Shown here: in pieces, positions 18,644 to 26,994 of the stretch | How the letters are laid out: every line of letters starts with the position of its first letter | Position numbering within the stretch: the first letter of the stretch is position 1 | From: Streptomyces bauhiniae | GTDB lineage: Bacteria; Actinomycetota; Actinomycetes; Streptomycetales; Streptomycetaceae | NCBI RefSeq assembly: GCF_004784475.1 | Contig: NZ_SRRT01000002.1 | Coordinates: 372,001-436,000 of the forward strand | DNA: 64,000 nt | Direction: 5' to 3' | Made by a program: the position numbers and the translations under genes | The notes under the pieces: generated by a model | What the model saw: only the letters and a program-made list of their open reading frames with translations | What the model was told of the DNA's origin: nothing | Databases searched by the model: none

Positions 18644-19549
18644 ATGACCACAGCCACGCCAGAGGGAATCATCACCGGCCTGGCGCAGACCCTCGCCTAC
18701 TCGATCCGCACTCCGATCCTGCGACGCCCGGACGAGTACGGAATGGCCTACGAGGACGTCCGCTTCCAGGCCACGGACGGCACGATCCTGGAGGGCTGGT
18801 TCATCCCGGCCGACTCCGACAAGCTGATCATCGCCAACCACCCGATGCCGTGTAACCGCTACGGCTACCCCGGGCACCTGCCCGAGTACGCCAACCCCTC
18901 GGTCGACTTCGAGGTCAACTTCCTGCCGGACTACAAGAACCTGCACGACGCCGGCTACAACGTCCTCGCCTACGACCTGCGCAACCACGGGCGCAGCGAC
19001 TCGGCCAGCGGCGGCGTCTGCGGGCAGGGCCTGCTGGAGTACCGCGACGTCATCGGCTCCCTGCGCTACGGCCGCGAGCGCCTCGGCATCGACAACTCCC
19101 GCATCGGGCTCTACAGCCGCTGCGCGGGCGCCAACTCCACGATCGTCGCCATGTCCAGGCACCCCGAGGAGTTCGAGGGGCTGCGCGCCCTGGTGGCGCT
19201 CCAGCCGATGACCCTGCGCTATCTGATCGAGTCCACCTCCGAGGCCCTCGGCTTCCCCGAGGGAGTGGAGGTGTTCGGCCGGGAGTTCAAGAGGCTGACC
19301 AGCTTCGACCTCTCCGAGCTGTCCCCGACGCCGTACGCCAAGGACGTCACCGTGCCGACCCTCGTGGCCCAGGTGCACGACGACTCCTCCACCCGTCCCG
19401 AGGACGTGCAGGGCATCTACGACAGCCTCGGCTCCGAGGACAAGAAGCTGTTCTGGATCGAGGGCACGTCCGTGCGCTTCGACGGGTACAACTACTTCCC
19501 GGAGAATCCCGAGCAGCTGATCAACTGGTTCAACGGCCACTTCGCCTGA
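18644..19549 (+). CDS. Alpha/beta hydrolase with cysteine in the nucleophile position
   Basis: The 301-residue protein has an alpha/beta-hydrolase layout: ANHPMPCNRYG near residue 65 (oxyanion region), YDLRNHGRSDS at 110-120, and a nucleophile elbow LYSRCAGANS with C160 where most families have Ser. The C-terminal region holds a candidate Asp (QVHDDSSTRPED). ATG 18644 is preferred over the GTG at 18623 because AGGAGC lies just before it. Its stop codon abuts the following quinone reductase, so they form an operon controlled by the TetR-like operator at 18563. Substrate unknown; homologues are often annotated only as hydrolases. Confidence 0.78.
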   Translation: MTTATPEGIITGLAQTLAYSIRTPILRRPDEYGMAYEDVRFQATDGTILEGWFIPADSDKLIIANHPMPCNRYGYPGHLPEYANPSVDFEVNFLPDYKNLHDAGYNVLAYDLRNHGRSDSASGGVCGQGLLEYRDVIGSLRYGRERLGIDNSRIGLYSRCAGANSTIVAMSRHPEEFEGLRALVALQPMTLRYLIESTSEALGFPEGVEVFGREFKRLTSFDLSELSPTPYAKDVTVPTLVAQVHDDSSTRPEDVQGIYDSLGSEDKKLFWIEGTSVRFDGYNYFPENPEQLINWFNGHFA

Positions 19550-19563
19550 TGGGGAGTGAACTG

Positions 19564-20496
19564 ATGCGAGCAGCCGTATACGGTACGACCGGGGGCCCGG
19601 ACGCCATCGAGATCGCGGAGATCGACAAGCCCGAGCCGGGCCTGATCGGAATCCGGATCAAGGTTAAGGCGGCCGCGCTCAACTTCACCGATCTGGCGGC
19701 GCTGAGCGGCTACTACCCGGCGCCGCCGGAAGGCAGCCGTTACGGCCTCGGCTGGGACATCGCCGGTGTCGTCGACGCGGTGGGACCGGGGGCCCCGTGG
19801 GAGCCCGGACAGCCCGTCATCGCGCTCAGCTACGGGGTCCCGATGGGGCTGCACCGGGCGCACGCCGAGTACGCCGTCGTGCCCAGCTACGCGATCGCCC
19901 CCGCTCCCGAGGGTGTCGACCCGATCCACGCGGCCACCCTCCCCCTCAACGGGCTGACGGCCGCGCAGGCGGTGGAGCTGCTGGGTATCCGCCCGGGGCA
20001 GACGGTCCTCGTGACGGGTGCGGAAGGAGCCGTGGGCGGCTACGCCGTCCAACTGGCGAAGCGCCGGGGCGCCGTGGTCATCGCGAGTGGCAGGAGCGCC
20101 GACAGCGAGTTCGCGACCAAGGTGGCCGGGGCCGACGCGTACGTGTCGACGGCCCAGGCGCCCGTGGAGGCGGTCCGCGCGGTGCGGCCGGAAGGGGTCG
20201 ACGCCGTCCTGGACGCGACCACACTGGGCCAGTCCCTCATGGGGGCCGTCAAGGACGGCGGCACCTTCGTGACCGCGCGGAGCGACGCGGTGCCCCGCGC
20301 CGAGCGCGGTATCCGGGTGCGGCTGACCCAGGTCGCCGCGGACGCCGCGATGCTGACCACGCTCTCCGATCTGGCCGCCTCCGGGGAGCTGGCGCTCCGC
20401 GTGGCCAACATCTATCCGCTCGAAGAGGCCGCGAAGGCCTACGAGCGCCTGGCCGCGGGCGGTCTCCGGGGCCGCGTCGTCCTCACCATGGACTGA
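19564..20496 (+). CDS. NADPH:quinone-reductase-like oxidoreductase (zinc-free MDR)
   Basis: The 310-residue MDR protein has the quinone reductase N-terminus (AALNFTDLAALSGYYP, with Asn where zinc enzymes have the catalytic Cys) and a nucleotide motif VLVTGAEGAVGGYAVQLAKRRG near residue 145. Catalytic and structural zinc ligands are absent. It would reduce quinones or enones with NADPH. The ATG at 19564 has GGGGAG 7 nt upstream; an alternative ATG at 19549 overlaps the hydrolase stop as ATGA. Both choices imply translational coupling with the hydrolase. Confidence 0.88.
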   Translation: MRAAVYGTTGGPDAIEIAEIDKPEPGLIGIRIKVKAAALNFTDLAALSGYYPAPPEGSRYGLGWDIAGVVDAVGPGAPWEPGQPVIALSYGVPMGLHRAHAEYAVVPSYAIAPAPEGVDPIHAATLPLNGLTAAQAVELLGIRPGQTVLVTGAEGAVGGYAVQLAKRRGAVVIASGRSADSEFATKVAGADAYVSTAQAPVEAVRAVRPEGVDAVLDATTLGQSLMGAVKDGGTFVTARSDAVPRAERGIRVRLTQVAADAAMLTTLSDLAASGELALRVANIYPLEEAAKAYERLAAGGLRGRVVLTMD

Positions 20497-20565
20497 GCGG
20501 CCACGGAGCGGGCACGGTATGAGCGGTCTCCCGTCGAGGGCGACCGCTCATGCCGATGCCACGGC

Positions 20566-20982
20566 TCATGCCGATGCCACGGCCTCGTCGGCCGCCCGGT
20601 ACACCTCTTCGGAAACAGGCTCGAGCCAGGTGGTGTCCGGAGCGTCCGCGTCACGGACGACCATCGCGACATGGCACATCACCTGGCCGGCCGTCGCTCC
20701 GTGCCAGTGCTCCTCGCCGGGAGGCGCGTACACCGTGTCGCCCGCGCGCACGCGGACCACCTCGCCGTCCCTGGTGCCGACCAGCCCGACCCCTTCGGTG
20801 ACGTACAGCGTCTGCCCCAGTGCATGGGAGTGCCAGTTGGTGCGCGCACCCGGCATGAACCGGACGACTCCGGCGATCAGCGGTGACGGTTCGTCACGCC
20901 CGGAGATAGCGGTGGAATACATCTCCCCCACGAACCGGCTCTCGTGCCCCTTGGCGGCGGGCGCCACCGGCTTCAGCTCCAT
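20566..20982 (-). CDS. Cupin-domain protein
   Basis: The 138-residue cupin has H51 and H53 in NWHSHALGQTLYVTEG (Q57 replaces Glu) and H92/H94 in PPGEEHWHGAT. The spacing is identical to the cupin at 2597-3010, so the two are paralogues. ATG 20982 follows CGGGAG. It is convergent with the quinone reductase and alone in its transcript. Like its paralogue it sits beside carbonyl/quinone-reducing genes, which suggests a conserved but unknown partner role. Confidence 0.83.
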   Translation of the reverse strand: MELKPVAPAAKGHESRFVGEMYSTAISGRDEPSPLIAGVVRFMPGARTNWHSHALGQTLYVTEGVGLVGTRDGEVVRVRAGDTVYAPPGEEHWHGATAGQVMCHVAMVVRDADAPDTTWLEPVSEEVYRAADEAVASA

Positions 20983-21138
20983 GAAAACTCCCGTTGGATC
21001 GGTGTCAGTCTCGAAGTCGATCAATACCGTCGAATATTCCGGCCGAAGGGAATATGCGGACATGGCGCACGTCACTCCATGAATAGTTCGCCCTTCACTT
21101 GTGCGGGCGTATGGTCTTTATTGCCAAGCAAAACAAGC

Positions 21139-21179
21139 CCCCGCGACAGAATTCCTGAAGAACGCGGGGTAGCAAGGAG
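21139..21179 (+). promoter_or_regulatory. 5' leader hairpin and ribosome site of the secreted protein gene
   Basis: CCCCGCG (21139-21145) pairs with CGCGGGG (21163-21169) around a 17-nt loop, followed 4 nt later by the AAGGAG ribosome site at 21174-21179. The hairpin just upstream of the ribosome site may tune translation or message stability. Confidence 0.45.
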
Positions 21180-21189
21180 TAAAAAGACC

Positions 21190-21612
21190 ATGGCACTCAA
21201 GTTTGCGCGTCGGGCTGCGGTCGCAGTCGCCTCCGCGGCGGTCGCAACTGTCGCGCTCGTCGGCACCAGCGGCTCCGCGTCCGCGGCGACCATGTCGACC
21301 GACGCCCCCGCCCGCGTCCCGGCCGAGTCCGTCGGCCACGTCACCCACGACAAGGGCCGCGACTCGGACTACCGCCACAACCGCTACGACCGTGACGGCC
21401 TCGACAACTACCGTCACTTCTATGGCCACTACGACCGTTACGGCCGCTGGGTCTGGGACCGCTACGACCGCGACGACCGTCAGGTCCGTTGGGACCACTG
21501 GAACGACAATCGTTCGTCCCACCGGAGCCACCAGGACGCCGGCTACGACCAGAACCGTCAGCACCGTGACGGCGACGGCCGCTCCCAGAACTGGAACGGC
21601 GACCGCGGCTGA
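21190..21612 (+). CDS. Small secreted Tyr/Arg/Asp/His-rich protein
   Basis: The 140-residue product starts with a clear Sec signal peptide: basic MALKFARRA, a hydrophobic stretch about residues 8-25, and a likely cleavage after SASA-A near 33-34. The mature part of about 105 residues is low-complexity and strongly hydrophilic, with recurring RYDRD, YDRYGRW and NxNRxxHR patterns, rich in D, R, Y, H, N and G and lacking Cys. No enzymatic domain is recognisable. It has its own ribosome site and leader hairpin and is closed by a large terminator. Similar secreted repeats occur in actinomycetes without known function; an extracellular or wall-associated role is likely. Confidence 0.75.
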   Translation: MALKFARRAAVAVASAAVATVALVGTSGSASAATMSTDAPARVPAESVGHVTHDKGRDSDYRHNRYDRDGLDNYRHFYGHYDRYGRWVWDRYDRDDRQVRWDHWNDNRSSHRSHQDAGYDQNRQHRDGDGRSQNWNGDRG

Positions 21613-21666
21613 AGCACCACCGCCTCGCGACTGAAGAGGCACCGCGCATAAAAGCGCACCCCTGAC

Positions 21667-21722
21667 GGGGCGGCATTCCCGGCCACTGTGAAGAAAAGTG
21701 GCGACCGGGTTCATGCCGCCCC
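21667..21722 (+). terminator. Long terminator hairpin after the secreted protein gene
   Basis: GGGGCGGCAT (21667-21676) pairs with ATGCCGCCCC (21713-21722); inside it CCCGG pairs with CCGGG and GCCACT (21682-21687) with AGTGGC (21697-21702). This extended stem lies about 55 nt past the stop codon. Confidence 0.8.
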
Positions 21723-21774
21723 GCCTTCCTGTTCCGGGGGGCCCAGTTTTATACCTGGCTCGGCTCTTTTCCGG

Positions 21775-21794
21775 GGGGTACAAAAATGTACCCC
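21775..21794. terminator. AT-looped hairpin before the SDR gene end
   Basis: GGGGTACA (21775-21782) and TGTACCCC (21787-21794) are a perfect 8-bp inverted repeat with an AAAA loop, followed by TTTC. It lies between the two convergent genes and could terminate the SDR transcript or act as a protein site. Confidence 0.5.
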
Positions 21795-21857
21795 TTTCGA
21801 GGAAAAGAAGGCGCGAGATCCCCGCCGGGCGTCTGAAGGAATTCGCGTCCCGCAGAT

Positions 21858-22625
21858 TCAGCGGGCCAGCCAGCCGCCCTCGACCGCGAGGCAGTGCCCC
21901 GTGACGAACGAGGCCGCGTCGGAGCTGAGCCACAGGACCGCGTTCGCTATCTCCTCCGGCCGGCCCAGGCGCCCGATGGGCTCCAGGGCGACCATGGCGG
22001 CCCGCCCCTCCTCGGTTCCTCCGCTGAAGGTCGCGGCCATGGGGGTGTCGATGGCGCCGGGAAGCACGGCGTTGACCCGGATGCCTCGCGTGGCGTAGTC
22101 GAGGGCCGCCTTCTTCGTCAGGCCGACGACCGCGTGTTTGGTCGCGGTGTAGGCGGTGAGGCCGAGCGAAGCGATCTCGCTGGCCACGGAGCCCGTGTTG
22201 ACGATCGCGCCTCCACCGGTCGCCAGCATCGCCGCCGCTTCGTACTTCATGCAGGAGAACATCCCGGTCAGATTCACCGCGACGACGCGGTGCCAGGCAT
22301 CGAGGTCCTGCTCGTCCACGGCCTGGGGCGCGTCGAAGGTCGCGGCGTTGTTGAACGCGATGTCGAGCCGGCCGAACACCTCGACGGTGGCCGCGACCGC
22401 GCGTTCCACCTGGCCGGCGTCCGAGACGTCGGTGACCACGGCGTGGGACGTGCCGCCGCTCGCGGCGATCAGCGCCGTCGTGTCGTCGAGACCCGCCGCG
22501 TCGATGTCGAGCAGGACGACCCCCGCTCCCGACCGGGCGAAGGCCACCGCCGCCGCCCGTCCGATACCGGAGCCGGCCCCGGTGACCAGCGCGACTTTCC
22601 CCGTGTAGTCGTACGTGACTGTCAT
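21858..22625 (-). CDS. Short-chain dehydrogenase/reductase
   Basis: The 255-residue classical SDR has TGAGSGIG near residues 14-21, FNNAATF near 90, a catalytic Ser (NTGSVAS), Tyr-x3-Lys in TAYTATKHA near 155-160 and a PGAIDTPM loop. It is about the normal length. ATG 22625 is chosen because it follows GAAGGGATG and because residues further upstream are not SDR-like. It is monocistronic and preceded by an AT-rich operator-like island at 22668. The substrate is a secondary alcohol or ketone by family; not further defined. Confidence 0.9.
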   Translation of the reverse strand: MTVTYDYTGKVALVTGAGSGIGRAAAVAFARSGAGVVLLDIDAAGLDDTTALIAASGGTSHAVVTDVSDAGQVERAVAATVEVFGRLDIAFNNAATFDAPQAVDEQDLDAWHRVVAVNLTGMFSCMKYEAAAMLATGGGAIVNTGSVASEIASLGLTAYTATKHAVVGLTKKAALDYATRGIRVNAVLPGAIDTPMAATFSGGTEEGRAAMVALEPIGRLGRPEEIANAVLWLSSDAASFVTGHCLAVEGGWLAR

Positions 22626-22667
22626 GTGCTGACATCCCTTCGGGCACGGGCCGTTCCGTTGACGCAA

Positions 22668-22685
22668 GATCGTATATCATGTATC
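22668..22685. promoter_or_regulatory. AT-rich operator-like site upstream of the SDR gene
   Basis: GATCGTATATCATGTATC lies 43 nt upstream of the SDR start. Its first 14 bases (GATCGTATATCATG) match the site before the GntR gene at 51558 with one difference. Confidence 0.55.
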
Positions 22686-22746
22686 AACGCTGAGAGTCAG
22701 CTCTGCGGACGCGGTTCCAGCCCTCTTTTTCCCGCCGGGACATCCG

Positions 22747-22766
22747 GTGTCCAGCTTCCTGGACAC
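22747..22766. promoter_or_regulatory. Palindrome upstream of the VOC gene, candidate Fis-type activator site
   Basis: GTGTCCAG-CTTC-CTGGACAC is a perfect 8-bp inverted repeat 135 nt before the VOC start. Its left part recurs as GTGTCCAATTTCCTGG at 25096, on the other side of the Fis-type regulator gene, which fits an enhancer-like site for that regulator. Confidence 0.55.
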
Positions 22767-22900
22767 TTCCGCGCACGGGTCTTCCTCGCAGGTGTCCCCG
22801 GTGGGTGGACTGGCGCGACGGGCCACGGACGTGGCCGGGGTCCACGGTCGGCCGACAGCACGCCCGCGGACTCTCCGCTGCTCGGACGGAGATGTACCTG

Positions 22901-23344
22901 ATGAACGGACGCTTCTACGGCTGCAAGGTCGTGGTGAGCGACCTCGATCGTTCTCTCGCGTTCTACGCGGGCGTGTTCGGCCTGCGGGAAGTCGCGCGGT
23001 TCAACTTCACCGACCCGGACATCACCGAGGTGCTCCTGGAGGACGAGACCGGAGGACGCCGCGTCATCCTCATGAACAGCGAGGTCCTGCCCGTCCCCTC
23101 GTGCCCCGGATGGTCGCCGCTCGTCCTGGAGGTCGACGACGTCCAGGCCGCACGGGAGGAGCTGGCGGCGGCCGGCTTCGAGGTGGCGTTCGAGCCGGTC
23201 GGCCTGGGACCGCTCAGCATCTTCATGGCCGCCGACCCGGACGGGTACCTCATCGAGATCTTCGCCGGCGAGATGGTCATCGACAACCTCCCCACGGATC
23301 AGAAGATCCCGCACCCCGTCCCGCACATCCACGCCGCGAAGTAG
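22901..23344 (+). CDS. VOC-family (glyoxalase/dioxygenase fold) protein
   Basis: The 147-residue protein has two beta-alpha-beta-beta-beta halves: CKVVVSDLDRSLAFYAGVFGL at the N-terminus, LVLEVDDVQAAREELAAAGF in the middle, and MAADPDGYLIEIFAGE near residue 120, whose Glu is the usual metal ligand. ATG 22901 is preferred to that at 22892 because GGAG ends at 22891, 9 nt before it. Its function could be isomerase, glyoxalase or epimerase; a methylmalonyl-type epimerase role would suit the acyl-CoA island but is not supported by specific residues. It converges on the Fis-type regulator. Confidence 0.8.
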   Translation: MNGRFYGCKVVVSDLDRSLAFYAGVFGLREVARFNFTDPDITEVLLEDETGGRRVILMNSEVLPVPSCPGWSPLVLEVDDVQAAREELAAAGFEVAFEPVGLGPLSIFMAADPDGYLIEIFAGEMVIDNLPTDQKIPHPVPHIHAAK

Positions 23345-23364
23345 CGGGCGCCGGTTCCGCCGGC

Positions 23365-25014
23365 TCAGTGGATGTGCAGCGCGTGCATCCGGTTGTACAG
23401 CGTGGACCGGCTCATCCCGAGGGCGCGTGCCGCCTGACGCTTGTTGCTCCCGGCGGCCTTGATGGCCTCGACGATGATCTCCCGTTCCGCCTGCCGGAAG
23501 GGTGACGTCGGCGCCGGTGCCTCGCGGTAGGAGGCGGGCAGGTCCGAGGGGATGATGTCACCGGCTGAACGGGTCCTGGCGACGGCCTGGACGACGCGGC
23601 GCAGCTCGGCCAGGTTTCCCGGCCAGGGCTGCGCCGCCAGCACGCGCGAGCTGTCGACCGTGAGCCGCCGGGGTCCGGTGCCGCTCGTCTCGGCGAGCAT
23701 GCGCTGGGCCAGTCCGGGGATGTCGTGCCTGCGCCGGCGCAGGGGCACCAGATCGTGGCGGGCGCCGCACAGGGCCACCAGCGGGGCGTGGGCTCCGTCC
23801 AGGTGATCGCCCGGCGTGACGGTCAGCACCGTCTCACGCCGGACACCACGCAGGCATCTGGCAAGGAGCGACGTCAGCCGCTCGGAGAGCAGTTGGACGT
23901 TCTCGACGACCACCGCGGGCCCCTCGGCCTCGAGGAGCTCCACCAGGCTCGCGGCCCACGCCCGCTCGCCCTGCCGGACGACGTCCGTCGCGTCGAGAAC
24001 GACCGCCCCCGGTCCCACGGCCCGCCGCGCCTCGGTCGTCCGGCCGCTGCCCGGTTCACCGACGACGAGCAGCGGCCGTCCCTCCGCGGGGCCGGGGCCG
24101 CGGGTGCCGCGACGGCCCTCCTGCTCCGGGAGGATGTCGACGAGCGCACCCTCCACCCCGTCGACCGGCGCGCACCTCAGCCGGACCGTCCGGCCGGAGG
24201 CCAGGGTCAGCCGGTGGGTCGCCTCGCCCCCGCCGCGCATCCCCTCGGCGCACGCCTGCACGGCCGCGTGATCGGCGGGTTCCAGAAGGTCCAGCGCGGA
24301 GGGCGTGGCCAGCACGAGCCCGTGCCCGACCACCAGCACCGGGCGCCGGGGAGAGCGCGCCGCCGTCTGGAACGCCGCCAGCAACTTCCGCTGGGCGCCG
24401 GACGCGTCGAGCTGGAGGCGGTCCTCGATGTCCCGTACGACTCGGCGCACCAGCGGCGAGAAGAGGCGGTGCTCGTCCCCCGCGCGGCCGCCGATGTTCA
24501 CCACGCCTTCGAGCCGACGGGTGAGGGGGTGGACGATCGGATGCCCGTAGCAGGCGAAGTCGTGGAACGCGGCCAGGAAGTGCTCGTCCCCGCGCACGAA
24601 CAGGCCCTGCCGGGTCTCCGCCGGGGTACCGATGGCGTTCCTGCCCACCTCGTCCTCGCCGAACCGGACACCCGGCACGATGCCGAGGTCGCCGAGCGCC
24701 CTGTCCGAGCAGCGGATGTCGACGATCCGTGCGCTGCGGTCGGCGAGGACGAAGGCGAAGGGCGTGTCGTCGAGTTCGGCCCTCACCCGCTCCATCACCG
24801 GACCGGCCGCGCGCGTCAGACCGCCCACTCCCGCGACGGTCCCCTGCCGGAGTCCCGGACTGCCGTCCTGACGCAAGCCGTTCAGCCGCGACCTGGCCCA
24901 CGAGGACTCGATCTCGGGCCGTGCCGGTCCGGCGTGAGTCTCCCGGGAGGTTCTGGACAACGCGAGCCACCTCTTCTCGCCGGACACATCGGCCGGTCCC
25001 GCTCGATGTCGCAT
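23365..25014 (-). CDS. GAF/Fis transcriptional activator (AcoR/MimR-like), degenerate AAA domain
   Basis: The 549-residue protein has an N-terminal GAF-type sensor (about 60-220; FAFVLADRSARIVDIR, EDEVGRNAIGTP, FACYGHPI), a middle ATPase-like region and a C-terminal Fis HTH (GSNKRQAARALGMSRSTLYNRM, about 525-546). The Walker A-like GEPGSGRTTEARR is present, but the GAFTGA loop that contacts sigma-54 is absent, consistent with actinomycetes lacking sigma-54. A TATAAT -10 on the minus strand at 25036-25041 supports the ATG at 25014 rather than 25047. AcoR-type proteins activate acetoin, ketone or alkane catabolism. Candidate binding palindromes flank it at 22747 and 25096. Confidence 0.85.
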   Translation of the reverse strand: MRHRAGPADVSGEKRWLALSRTSRETHAGPARPEIESSWARSRLNGLRQDGSPGLRQGTVAGVGGLTRAAGPVMERVRAELDDTPFAFVLADRSARIVDIRCSDRALGDLGIVPGVRFGEDEVGRNAIGTPAETRQGLFVRGDEHFLAAFHDFACYGHPIVHPLTRRLEGVVNIGGRAGDEHRLFSPLVRRVVRDIEDRLQLDASGAQRKLLAAFQTAARSPRRPVLVVGHGLVLATPSALDLLEPADHAAVQACAEGMRGGGEATHRLTLASGRTVRLRCAPVDGVEGALVDILPEQEGRRGTRGPGPAEGRPLLVVGEPGSGRTTEARRAVGPGAVVLDATDVVRQGERAWAASLVELLEAEGPAVVVENVQLLSERLTSLLARCLRGVRRETVLTVTPGDHLDGAHAPLVALCGARHDLVPLRRRRHDIPGLAQRMLAETSGTGPRRLTVDSSRVLAAQPWPGNLAELRRVVQAVARTRSAGDIIPSDLPASYREAPAPTSPFRQAEREIIVEAIKAAGSNKRQAARALGMSRSTLYNRMHALHIH

Positions 25015-25035
25015 GCCATGAAATCTGTTGGAAAC

Positions 25036-25041
25036 ATTATA
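25036..25041 (-). promoter_or_regulatory. Consensus -10 hexamer of the Fis-type regulator gene
   Basis: The minus strand reads TATAAT here, inside ATTATATAACAT-type AT-rich sequence, 21 nt before the ATG at 25014. It fits a short-leader promoter and argues against the more distal in-frame ATG. Confidence 0.5.
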
Positions 25042-25095
25042 TAACATCTGCGCTTTCGCGGACCGGTCGCTCAGCGACGGAGCCACGCGCTCGCG

Positions 25096-25111
25096 GTGTC
25101 CAATTTCCTGG
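25096..25111. promoter_or_regulatory. Second GTGTCCA/TTCCTGG element
   Basis: GTGTCCAATTTCCTGG shares 14 of 16 bases with the start of the palindrome at 22747. It stands between the regulator gene and the aldehyde dehydrogenase remnant, where an activator site for the remnant's former promoter would be expected. The outer right arm has decayed. Confidence 0.5.
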
Positions 25112-25173
25112 CCGCTCAAGGGTGTTGTCGCCTCATAACGTCGGTCGGAAGCCGCCGAAGCGGTTCGGCGGCA

Positions 25174-26564
25174 CACGCGGACGCGGCCGTCGCGGCGGCG
25201 AAGCGGTCGTTCGATGAAGGGACATGGCGCGACACGCCACCGGTGGAGCGGGCCGCGGTCCTGGACCGGGTCCTGGTCACGCTGGCGAGCCGGATGGACG
25301 AACTCGCCGAACTCGGCTCCCGCGAATGCGGCTTCCCGCTGCGGCTGTCCCGGGCGATCAGCGTCGGCTTCCCGCTCATGCACATCCAGCACTTCGCCGA
25401 CCTGACCCGCGCCTACCAGTGGGAGCGGCCGGGCCCGGTGAGCGGCCAGGTCCTCAACGCCCAGCTCGTGCGCCGGGAGCCCATCGGGGTCTGCCTGGGC
25501 ATCGTGCCGTGGAACTTCCCCCTGGTCCTGGGCGCCTGGAAGGCGATCCCGGCGCTCGCGGCCGGCAACAGCGTGGTCATCAAGGTCGACGAGAAGACCC
25601 CGACGGCCCAGCTCGAACTCGCCGTGATGCTGCGGGACGCGGGCCTGCCCGACGGTGTCTACAACGTCGTCACCGGAGACGGCGAGACCGTCGGGTCCCA
25701 CCTGGTCGCCCACCCGGACGTGCGCAAGGTGTCCTTCACCGGCTCCACCGAGGTCGGCCGGGAGGTCATGCGCACCGCCGCGGACACCATCAAGAAGGTC
25801 ACCCTCGAACTCGGCGGCAAGGGACCCAACATCGTCCTCGACGACGCCGACCTGGACGCGGCCGTCGACGGCTCCCTCTACGCCTTCCTGCTGCACGCCG
25901 GCCAGGCGTGCGAGTCCGGCACCCGGCTGCTGCTGCCCACCTCGCTGCACGACGAGTTCGTCGAGCGGCTCATCGCCCGCCTGAAGACGCTGAAGATCGG
26001 CAACCCGCTGGACCCCGCCACCGACATCGGCCCCGTGATGAGCGCCGTCCAGCGCGACCGCGTCCTCGGCTACATCGAGCGCGGCAAGAGGAGGGCGCCA
26101 CCCTCGCCCACGGCGGCACCAGCCCCGGCGGACCCGGTTTCGAGAAGGGCTTCTGGGTCGAGCCGACCGTCTTCACCGACGTCACCAACGACATGTGCAT
26201 CGCCCGCGAGGAGATCTTCGGCCCGGTCCTGTCCGTGCTGCGCTACGACTCCCTCGACGAGGCCGTCAAGATCGCCAACGACACCGAGTACGGGCTGTCC
26301 GCCGGTGTCTGGAGCCAGGACGTCCAGCGCGCGCTCGACGTCGCCCGCCGGCTCCAGGCGGGCAGCGTGTGGATCAACGACTGGCACAACATCTCGGAAC
26401 ACATGCCGTTCGGCGGCTACAAGCAGAGCGGCAACGGCCGGGAACTCGGCCCCGACGCGCTCGACGAGTTCACCGAGGAGAAGGCCATCACGATCGACCT
26501 GACCGGCCACGTCTCCCGGCGCGCGTACGGACTCGTCCTCGGCACTCCCCCCGCCACCGCCTGA
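25174..26564 (+). pseudogene. Aldehyde dehydrogenase pseudogene (N-terminal truncation and frameshift)
   Basis: ALDH homology begins abruptly at HADAAVAAAKRSFDEG, so about the first 45 residues and the start codon are missing. It continues through PWNFPL, FTGSTEVG, LELGGKGPN and the catalytic Cys in HAGQACESG up to YIERGK at 26088. The frame then changes: EEGATLAHGG onwards is read one base out of phase to the stop at 26564. Restoring one G after AAG at 26088 rejoins the frames. Two independent lesions favour true decay over a sequencing error. The gene was probably a target of the adjacent Fis-type activator. Confidence 0.8.
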
Positions 26565-26574
26565 CCGCTGCCCT

Positions 26575-26994
26575 TCATCCGTTCCGGGCCCGGGGCACCA
26601 CGCACATCGCCCGGCCCTCCACGGCCACGTCACCGTTCTGCCGGGTGCAACGCAGCTCCAGGTCGACCTCCAGACCTTCGTCGCCGCGCCGCCACGCGGC
26701 CACTTCGCCCGTGCACGTCAGCACGTCCCCCGGCCAGACCCGCTCCTTGAACCGCAGGCGGAAGTGCCGCACGTTCTCGGCGCCGAACCACCCAGCCACC
26801 CACGCGCCCAGTACGCCGCCCTGGTACATGCCGACCGAGAACGGGCCGGGATGCCCGGCCCGCCGGGCGAACTCCTCGTCGTGGTGGACCGGTTGCATGT
26901 CCCCGGACGCGCCCTGGTACCTCACGAAGTCGGTACGGGTCACCGGCCCGACGACCAGGGGGTCCGGGCGCACGGGAATGTCCCGCGCGTTCAC
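26575..26994 (-). CDS. MaoC-like hot-dog dehydratase
   Basis: The 139-residue single hot-dog protein has the hydratase-2-like stretch FVRYQGASGDMQPVHHD (about residues 23-39), with the Asp and His of the catalytic D-x4-H motif, then GHPGPFSVGMYQGGVL. The start codon overlaps the stop of the preceding hot-dog gene (26991) by 4 nt. Paired FAS1-like and MaoC-like subunits commonly form one heteromeric enoyl-CoA hydratase, which is the likely state here. It is the last gene of a six-gene operon starting at 32890 with two CoA ligases and two CoA-transferases. Confidence 0.88.
   Translation of the reverse strand: MNARDIPVRPDPLVVGPVTRTDFVRYQGASGDMQPVHHDEEFARRAGHPGPFSVGMYQGGVLGAWVAGWFGAENVRHFRLRFKERVWPGDVLTCTGEVAAWRRGDEGLEVDLELRCTRQNGDVAVEGRAMCVVPRARNG

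Noticed and set aside
23365..25014. Sigma-54-dependent activator
   Set aside because: The GAFTGA loop is absent and no -24/-12 (GG-N10-GC) promoter could be recognised at the flanking genes, so classic sigma-54 control is unlikely.
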